Positions 1-7,100 of a stretch of 58,244 nt of DNA are shown here, one piece after another. Within the stretch, counting starts at the first letter, position 1; each line of letters starts with the position of its first letter. The stretch covers positions 1-58,244 of the forward strand of contig CALBJW010000166.1 in assembly GCA_937893145.1 (NCBI GenBank), read 5' to 3'. The DNA is from an uncultured Prevotellaceae bacterium. Its GTDB lineage: Bacteria > Bacteroidota > Bacteroidia > Bacteroidales > Bacteroidaceae. Below the pieces are notes generated by a model that saw only the letters and a program-made list of their open reading frames with translations, was not told where the DNA came from and did not search any database. Both the position numbers and the translations under genes were made by a program.

Positions 1-163
1 AGTCCACACCTCTTTGATATAGAAAAGCATTTGCAACTTTCTCTGGTTCATTATAGATGGGATTCCCAAAACTATATGTTTGTATTTCCACATACAACCC
101 CTTATCAAGCCTTTGACCGCTTGATATTCGGGTTGTAGTTGATGTAATTCGGAAGATAGGCAT
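1..163 (-). CDS. Small conserved hypothetical protein, 3' end outside window
   Basis: An open frame runs leftward off the window from the ATG at 163. It encodes MPIFRITSTTTRISSGQRLD and continues with about 34 more residues including a GLYVEIQTYSFGNP stretch. It resembles short Bacteroidales proteins that begin with a '(I/K)xSTTTR' strand, from memory only, and no function is known to me. It begins 14 bp after the stop codon of the upstream 541-aa gene, so the two are probably co-transcribed. There is no signal peptide. The start is the only ATG near the head of the frame. Confidence 0.55.
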   Translation of the reverse strand, partial: MPIFRITSTTTRISSGQRLDKGLYVEIQTYSFGNPIYNEPEKVANAFLYQRGVD

Positions 164-177
164 AGATTTTTCAATTT

Positions 178-1803
178 TTATTTCAATACTAAAGCTTCTA
201 TTTCCTTTGCTCTTTCTTCGCTGATACCATTCATCCTCTTTAATTTATCAAGGAATCTCTGGTCGCGAGAAGAAATCTCACCTTCTTCGATAATTTCTTT
301 ATATTCATCAAGGTATTCTTGCTCTGCGTCTGATAATTTTGGCGAGGTTGCCATTGATTCAATTTGAATTGCTCTTTCCGAAGAGATGTCATTAGATTTC
401 ATTATTTTATTAAGGTAACGTCTATCTCTTTCTGAAATCTCGCCATCAAACAACATTTCTTTATATTCATTAAAATACTCCAATTCTCCTTCTGATAATG
501 AAGAAAGTGAATCCTGGGGCTCATCATCATCTACATTTTCATCATATTCCTCTTCGTAATCAAAACACACAAACTCTTCTTTGCCGCTTGGAGTACAGAA
601 ATAAAGAATGAAAGAGAAAATGTTTTCGTACAAGGACTTAATATACTCTTCAGAAAAAATATTACATTGCAAGTTATTTATTATCTTGTCTGCTTCTTTT
701 TTATAATGTTCATCATAATATAATGAAGAGAAATTTTTATTAACGCAAAAATCGTATAATGCATGAAGTGTATATTGTACCAGTTTAATCTCAGAAGAGA
801 AACTGTTTAGTTTTTTTGCTTCATTGATATAATTGCATCCTGATTCTATATAGTCAGATATATATCGCATGTAGCAACAACGGTAAGGGTTAATTACTAT
901 TTCGTTCAAACATGTAACAGCTGCAAGAAGATTTAGGTTTTCTAATTCAGAATTTGTACTTATATTATCAAACATGTCGGTAACCCTGTTGCGGGTTCTT
1001 CTTCGAATAGGATTAGAGATGTTTTGATTATTGATTAAATCATTAACCGCTTCTAAATAATCATCCACATTGGTATATTCATCAGAAACAAACGCTTGTA
1101 AACAATGTTCAAAATTGTCTAATTGCAATTCTTCATCGTCATCTTCTTCATCATTATACTCTTCCCACTCAACACCATTATCAATTTGAGAATCCTCAAA
1201 ATCGTCTTCTATATCATCAGAAATGTGATTTTCATAATCTGAATATAGACTTGTATCATTAGATATTTCTGATGTCAAATAGTCAAGGTCAAATTTTCCT
1301 TTAGCATTATACATAATGGAAAGTGCATTCATATACAAATACGCAGAGCCATAGACTATAGCAGTAGATGTTACACTCGAAATTCCTGCACTTGCAATCC
1401 AACCAACAAATGGAATCAATTTAGCACCTTCACTAACTAGAGTTGCTAAACTTTTGGCCGCATAAGAACTAAAGTTTGTTATAATTGCAGAAGTTATACT
1501 TTTACCAGCATTCTCACTTATCTTAATACCAAGTACCTGGTTGATATCACAGTACATTTTCCAAAGCGAAGCTACCGAAGCTGCCGAAGCTACTAAACCT
1601 GCCCCAGGTACAATACTTTGAGCAAGACTTGCTCCTAATTGAAGTTTCTTATGTCTTTCGACAACATTTATTAATTGTTCAGGAATAGCTTCACGCATTA
1701 TCTCAGAAGTTTTACCTCCTGCATAATATCCTACTACTCCACCATTTGCCAATCTTCCAAGTTTTGTGGCAATATTGATGACGTCATTTTTACTATAGCT
1801 CAT
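178..1803 (-). CDS. 541-aa protein with hydrophobic N-terminal region and tandem C-terminal repeats
   Basis: Function is not recognised. Residues 1-190 hold several Gly/Ala/Ser-rich hydrophobic helices (around 55-75, 100-125 and 130-160), which look membrane-interacting and recall the helical domains after small GTPases (DUF697-like); this is only a resemblance. Residues 190-240 and 420-435 are highly acidic. The C-terminus carries two copies of a charged helical repeat (residues 436-489 and 490-541, period about 54) with the shared pattern LSxxExEY..EYKE..xGEIS.RD.R.L.K...N.IS.ERA..IE. Similar repeats end many bacterial effector-type proteins (recollection). The ATG at 1803 is preceded by AGGATC, a modest ribosome site. 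The leader upstream contains alternative hairpins. The pair with the next small gene looks like an accessory operon. Confidence 0.75.
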   Translation of the reverse strand: MSYSKNDVINIATKLGRLANGGVVGYYAGGKTSEIMREAIPEQLINVVERHKKLQLGASLAQSIVPGAGLVASAASVASLWKMYCDINQVLGIKISENAGKSITSAIITNFSSYAAKSLATLVSEGAKLIPFVGWIASAGISSVTSTAIVYGSAYLYMNALSIMYNAKGKFDLDYLTSEISNDTSLYSDYENHISDDIEDDFEDSQIDNGVEWEEYNDEEDDDEELQLDNFEHCLQAFVSDEYTNVDDYLEAVNDLINNQNISNPIRRRTRNRVTDMFDNISTNSELENLNLLAAVTCLNEIVINPYRCCYMRYISDYIESGCNYINEAKKLNSFSSEIKLVQYTLHALYDFCVNKNFSSLYYDEHYKKEADKIINNLQCNIFSEEYIKSLYENIFSFILYFCTPSGKEEFVCFDYEEEYDENVDDDEPQDSLSSLSEGELEYFNEYKEMLFDGEISERDRRYLNKIMKSNDISSERAIQIESMATSPKLSDAEQEYLDEYKEIIEEGEISSRDQRFLDKLKRMNGISEERAKEIEALVLK

Positions 1804-1928
1804 ATGATCCTCAATTTATTTTAGATTCCTGTTTTTCGAATTAATGATATTATGGATTTGATATAATAAGGACAATTAAACTATTGCTCTCAATCCCCCA
1901 AAGTCCTATCCAATATAATACTACAAGA

Positions 1929-1954
1929 AAAGTGCAGGGGATTATCTGCACTTT
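1929..1954 (-). terminator. 9-bp hairpin with short U tract, terminator or attenuator
   Basis: AAAGTGCAG and CTGCACTTT form a perfect 9-bp stem with an 8-nt loop. Read leftward it is followed by TTTTC. It lies 125 bp upstream of the 541-aa gene and downstream of a -7 box at 2204-2212, so it could end a short leader RNA or act as an attenuator. Confidence 0.45.
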
Positions 1955-2007
1955 ATCTGATAACGGGCTCTGGTAAAACCTTGTGAAAACAAAGAGAGAA
2001 TATACAC

Positions 2008-2038
2008 CTGCACTGAAGCATATATAGAGTCAGTGCAG
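2008..2038 (-). other. Hairpin sharing arms with the 1929-1954 stem
   Basis: CTGCACTGA and TCAGTGCAG form a perfect 9-bp stem with a 13-nt loop. Seven bases of each arm are also complementary to an arm of the 1929-1954 hairpin, so two mutually exclusive foldings are possible. A further arm pair, AGTATATC/GATATACT, sits at 2039-2060. Confidence 0.4.
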
Positions 2039-2203
2039 AGTATATCAAATTAGATATACTTTCTGCTGGACGGTATATGCAACAGAGAGTGTCATTTTCT
2101 ACTCAATTCTTTCACATTAGAAATTTACCAGATTTCGTATCAAGAATCGAAGTACAAATGCACTTTCCAAGTAACTCGGGATTTCTCCCCCGAGAACTTG
2201 AGC

Positions 2204-2212
2204 GCAAATTTA
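2204..2212 (-). promoter_or_regulatory. Bacteroidota -7 box, leftward
   Basis: TAAATTTGC on the minus strand. A transcript starting near 2197 would pass through a CTCGGG/CCCGAG hairpin (2175-2194) and the 2008-2038 and 1929-1954 hairpins before reaching the 541-aa gene. No convincing -33 box was seen. Confidence 0.4.
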
Positions 2213-2346
2213 TAGCATTATATTTAGTTATGCAAATTTTTACAAGATAAAATGATAATACATGTTGAAAAACATAATCAGCTAAGATGAAAGGTATCAA
2301 AATGGGGAAGGTAGTAAAGTGGAAATTCAATTACCCAAAAATTTTT

Positions 2347-2675
2347 TGTTTTTAAAAAGGCTTTAAAAGTCCACTTTGTTCACTTGAGAGGATGGATACG
2401 ATAAAAGAGAAAGAGACTGGTGTGTCCTGTAAAATCATTGTGTGGGGGCTGGATTGCTCGGGATAGATAGATTTGTATCCATTCTTCATAATGTTTTTAA
2501 AATAAGATATACTATGTTATCGCAGAAGATAGTATATCTTATTCAATAACATAGTATATCTTATTTGGTAAAAATGGTAAGTACGATATAGAAGGCTGCG
2601 TGAAAGTTTACAAATGTATGCGGGACTTGCTTTGGGAAGTGAACAAAGTGGACTTTTAAAGCCTTTTTAAAAACA
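2347..2675. repeat. Element bounded by perfect 39-bp inverted repeats
   Basis: Bases 2347-2385 and 2637-2675 are exact reverse complements over 39 bp, around a 251-bp spacer. The arms begin TGTTTTTAAAAAGG and end TTTGTTCACTT. The spacer contains -7-like boxes on both strands (TAGATTTG at 2468-2475 plus, TACATTTG at 2611-2618 minus) and a nested inverted repeat at about 2502-2563. No transposase or recombinase lies next to it, and no clear target duplication was found. It could be a MITE-like element or an invertible segment. The right arm starts 7 bp after the stop of the dockerin gene. Confidence 0.75.
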
Positions 2676-2682
2676 TATTTTT

Positions 2683-4188
2683 TTATCGTACAGCTGGAAC
2701 TATCTTTTGAGTGATTCCTGAAATATCTTCAGCAGTTACGTTACCATCACCGTTGGCATCTGCAGTAACAAGGTTAATGCCTTCAGTCTTTCCTGATTGT
2801 AGATAGTTGACTACTGCTACGATATCGCGTACATCAACACTGCCATCGAGGTTTGCATCACCTAACAAATAAGCAGAAAGGATGATTGGTGAGGAATAAG
2901 TTCCATACAATTTGTTCTGCGAGAATGTAACAGGTTCTTCAGAAACAAGAACATACTCTGTTAAGGTTGAATAGTCGTATGCCTTGAATGTAACGGCAGA
3001 ACCTGAAGAGGCTGAACTGTAAACACGAAGATAATCCTCATAAGCTACACCAGTACAAACATTGTTTACAAACGAACCAACAGCAATGTTTGAGAGGTCC
3101 GAAACGATTTCTCCATTCATCTTCAAAGCATAGAGAACGGTCATGTCGTACTGATAATCAAATGGAGAGAATCGCCAAGGAGCACGGTAAACGTACAGTT
3201 CGTCCTGATTGAGAACACATTCTCCATCAGCATTATAAGCCTTAACATCTGGTCCACAAGCATAGATAGTCATAGGTCCCGATGTGTGGGTGATGTTGCC
3301 TGTTGCCTTCAATCCTGTAGCACCATTTCCATTTACAGTCATGTCGATAGTTGCTGCATCAAGACTGATATTGGCTTTAGAGCTGATACCTTTACATTTT
3401 TCTCCCGAAACATTGAGACTCAATGCTCCACCTGTGATTGTGACATCTCCTTCTGCTTTGATGCATTTCATGTCAACTTCAGATACTGTTATGGAAAGGT
3501 TTCCTCCATTGATTGTAGCATAGCCAAAGGCATCGCAATCGATACCATCTCCTCCTACATTATTTATATTGAGGATACCACCATTCATAAGGAAGTAGTT
3601 GTTGGTATCGACGCCTTTGCTATTGCAATGGAGTCCATCACCTACAGCCTTAAGGATGTTGATAGTGCCAAGCGATTTCTTGAATTCGATGTATTCCTTA
3701 GCGGTAATGGCATGTTTAGTATTACCTGCCACATTGAGTGTTCCACCTCCTTCAAACTCTGGATGTCCCTTGAAGACGAATGCTCCCGACTGCGTTCCTT
3801 CTGAAGCATCAGAAAGTGTGTTCACACTACCCTCTTCAAGCACAACAGCAATACGTTTTCCACAGTCCATATTCATGGCATACTGGCTCTGGCTTGCAAG
3901 GTTTACTCCTGCAAGAACAAGAGTAAACTTGTAAGAACCAGCAATATAAAGCGAACCATTTGTTGAAGTTCCTGACACCTTATATGTGTATTCATTTAGA
4001 GTTGTGGATGATGTCAAGACCACATCCGCACTTGTGCCTGATGTACACACCACATCGGTAATAGTCTCGGGAATTGTAACTGTGGCTGTATTACCCGAAT
4101 ATACAATTTCTATTTCGTTGTCTGCCTTCGCGATAAGCGAGAATAATAGGCAAGCAATAGTATATGCTATACGTTTCATAATTATCAT
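2683..4188 (-). CDS. Secreted Cthe_2159-like carbohydrate-binding protein with C-terminal dockerin
   Basis: This is a 501-aa exported protein. MKRIAYTIACLLFSLIAKA (from the Met at residue 4) is a signal peptide. Residues about 90-330 form a right-handed beta-helix of repeated turns (GDGLHCNSKG, GGDGIDCDAFG, EVDMKCIKAEGD, EKCKGISSKAN) of the Cthe_2159 type, a calcium- and polysaccharide-binding fold. Residues about 441-501 carry two calcium-loop repeats, GDANLDGSVDVRDI and ADANGDGNVTAEDI, which is a type I dockerin pair. It overlaps the upstream CotH gene by ATGA, so the two are translationally coupled. CotH and Cthe_2159-type proteins are frequent operon partners in other phyla. Its partner presumably acts on the same surface glycan. 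No cohesin is visible in this window, so what the dockerin binds is unknown. Confidence 0.85.
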   Translation of the reverse strand: MIIMKRIAYTIACLLFSLIAKADNEIEIVYSGNTATVTIPETITDVVCTSGTSADVVLTSSTTLNEYTYKVSGTSTNGSLYIAGSYKFTLVLAGVNLASQSQYAMNMDCGKRIAVVLEEGSVNTLSDASEGTQSGAFVFKGHPEFEGGGTLNVAGNTKHAITAKEYIEFKKSLGTINILKAVGDGLHCNSKGVDTNNYFLMNGGILNINNVGGDGIDCDAFGYATINGGNLSITVSEVDMKCIKAEGDVTITGGALSLNVSGEKCKGISSKANISLDAATIDMTVNGNGATGLKATGNITHTSGPMTIYACGPDVKAYNADGECVLNQDELYVYRAPWRFSPFDYQYDMTVLYALKMNGEIVSDLSNIAVGSFVNNVCTGVAYEDYLRVYSSASSGSAVTFKAYDYSTLTEYVLVSEEPVTFSQNKLYGTYSSPIILSAYLLGDANLDGSVDVRDIVAVVNYLQSGKTEGINLVTADANGDGNVTAEDISGITQKIVPAVR

Positions 4189-7100
4189 TTAATCATTATC
4201 TTAGAATTTCTTCCATCACTCATTCTAACGATGTAGATGCCTGGGCGGAGCTGAGACTTATGTGATGACACAAGTGAACCGCTGAGGTTGTAGTAAGCAA
4301 CAGGTACAGCAGCAGATGAAGTGCTGTATGCAGCAATGTCTGTAACCTCTGGCTCTCCAATATTGAAGATATATGGACTTGACATTGTACCCATCATATC
4401 AGGAGTAAAGGAAAGTGTATTTGTGATGTTGTACGAGTCATTGTTAGAGTCGAACGCCTTGAAAGTGAATGGTTCACTTCCCTCTCCGTGAAGAGTAAGG
4501 AACAGACGGCCATTGACAAACTCTCCTGCACCACGACATTCGCCCTGAGAATAAGCAGCAACGGCAAAGTGGTCTTCAAGCATTGGTGTGCCATCAATCT
4601 GGAGTGTGGCAATAATACACATCACATCTGGATAATCATGGCGATTGAAACCAAACTTCTTCTCGAGAGAGTTGAGTGCCATAGCCTGTCTGCGAAGCTT
4701 AACATTTGCTACCGATTCATTAAAGCGGATTGCCTTTGTGCTTGCAGAACGATACATATAACCATTACCTGAAACAAGAGAAGAGAGAGTACCAACCCAT
4801 CCATCAGATTCTGTGTATGTTGAGAAACCGTTCTGTCCAACGATGACATCACCTTCCTCGACATGTGAACCAGCAAGAGCTGTTGTGATAGATTGTGTTC
4901 CTGTTGTAGGATAACCTACCCAGTTCCATCCAGCCTTGAGATTGAATGTACGGTTAGTAGTTGTTTCTCCTGAGAATGAGTAAGATGCTGCCTTATCTGC
5001 TTCCACCTTATACATATTACCAGCAGTGAGCGACTTGAGCATTCCCTTCATTGTCTTTGCCTCAGAACTGTAATATGCTTCGAGGTTATGGCTAAGGATG
5101 CGATCAGCAGAATTCTTGAACTCGTTCACTGAAAGAGCTTCGCTGAGAGGATGAGAAATCCAGTTCCAACCCTGTGCAAGATCAATCTTAATATTAGAGT
5201 CCTTAGACATGATTCCCTCATCTATTCCGAGGAAGTCATCGTATGAATGCTTAGAATTGCTCTTCTCAATGGTTGGACGAGCCATGCGGTAGAAGTTGTT
5301 TGCACCATCAGGATAACGACCTACAGACTGGTCTCCATCATGCATATTATATTTAAGTCCATCAGCAAAGTCCTTAAGTGCAGGATGTGCTGAGAAGAAT
5401 GCACTATTGTTTGCAACAAACTCATCTGATGATGTGAGGAGAACCATCTGATTGCCCGCATTGCTCAACTTGAAGTTAGTGTGGAGCTGTGCAGTTGGAG
5501 CAAGCTTGTCTGCCCATACAATGAGATGACCATTTGCTGGGATAATAGTATTGATATCAACAGCATACGATGGAATCTGGTACTTCATTGGCTGTGTGAT
5601 GTCATCACTAACATAGAGTCCTGCAACATCAAGCGGAGTATCAGTTGTGTTGTAGATTTCAAACCAGTCGTTCTTCTTGATGGTCTCATTGACATATATA
5701 GAGTTGCTCGCACTTACCTCATTTATCTTGAGCGGTGTAGCGATGTCTGAAAGAAGCGCCATGTCCGACATTTTCTCATACACAGCAAGAACATTGTAAG
5801 TACCAGGATTGCCGAGAAGACTGATAGGAAGTGATTCTTCTGTGCTGATGATAGTGCTACCACCATCGTTACTCCAACCAACAAAACTATAGCCTGCAGG
5901 AACTGTTGCTTTGAGTTCAACAGGAGCAAAGAGTGTTCCCTCGAACTTACCGGTTGGAATTTCTTCTGTGTTGATGAGAAGACGACCGCCAGGGATATTT
6001 TTGTTGATTGTAACAGAATAACGAGAAGTCAAGCCGAGATAGTTAGCAAGATAATCCATTCTGACAGTTCTATTTTCTTGACTATTGATTTTACTGATGA
6101 GGTTGTTGGCGGTATTAGTTGGATCGTTGCCCTCCCAACCCAATGCTGGTTTTCGCACATCTCTCATATTTGTGATTACACTCTCTACAACATCCTTGTC
6201 GAAGACACTACCATCCACAATACAGAAAGCATCGATGAACTTCTTCCTGAAAGTAGGACACTTAATCATATTGAGGAAGATGTCAATCAGGAAGTTCTTG
6301 CCTGTATCATAACGCGAGTCATTAAGGTGCTCCTCAAACTTTGTTATGATGCCTCGAGTACTGAATCCTGCATCGAGGTCCATTATTACCAAGTGATACT
6401 TGCCATCGAGTTGTGAACGGTAGCCCTTGACATTATTACTGTTGTTAAGCCAGTCCGAACTACCAATGAAGCACTCTACTGCCATGTAATTTGTATATTC
6501 ATCAATATCGACAACCTCGCAAATCTGATTGTAGAGACTTTCATCATTTGGATTTTTACCTAACTGTTGAGCAAGGCTCATCCATTTTCTGAAGACAACA
6601 TCAGTACCTGTCTTCTGCTCATATCCTTTCTTGCCATTGATTTCGAACTGATCCATAAGATCAGTATCAATGCCATAATTGCTATATCCGTGGTTTTTAT
6701 TGTTTGGTTCACGAACATTAAACATAAACTTATGCTTACCATTTATAAAGATATGTGCAGGTTGACAAGCCTGACAATCAACATACATTCCACTATTCAA
6801 TATGATAGTGTGAAGAGCCGCATCAAATATTCGAGAGTGGTTGTCGTTACCACCATTACGAACCTGAAGAGTCTTGTTTTTGATGTATGGTTTGTCTTTA
6901 AAGACTGGATAGCCAATCTCATTAATACCTTCATAGTACTTACCAGCCTTCAATCGGAAAGAGGCATCAGGAGAGAAGTGGCGACTCCAACCACCACAAA
7001 CCTCAAAGTCAAGCTCTTGGTTAAGGGCAACGGTATATTCGCCCTTTTTATCAGGAACAAGATACTCAAAGTTCACAGGACGTTCCCAGCCACGATTCTT

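Larger units (their letters stand above)
1804..2682. other. 879-bp gene-free stretch
   Basis: No credible coding sequence was found. The stretch holds the leader hairpins at 1929-2060, a leftward promoter at 2204-2212 and the 39-bp inverted repeat element at 2347-2675. Inside that element, AATAAGATATACTATG and its reverse complements recur three times at about 2502-2563. Confidence 0.6.

Noticed and set aside
2077..2250. 57-aa rightward open frame (MQQRVSFST..)
   Set aside because: No promoter on that strand, overlaps leader hairpins, no recognised relatives; kept only as a note.
2112..2330. 72-aa leftward open frame next to the inverted repeat
   Set aside because: Low-complexity hydrophobic start, no ribosome site, and the -7 box at 2204-2212 lies inside it.
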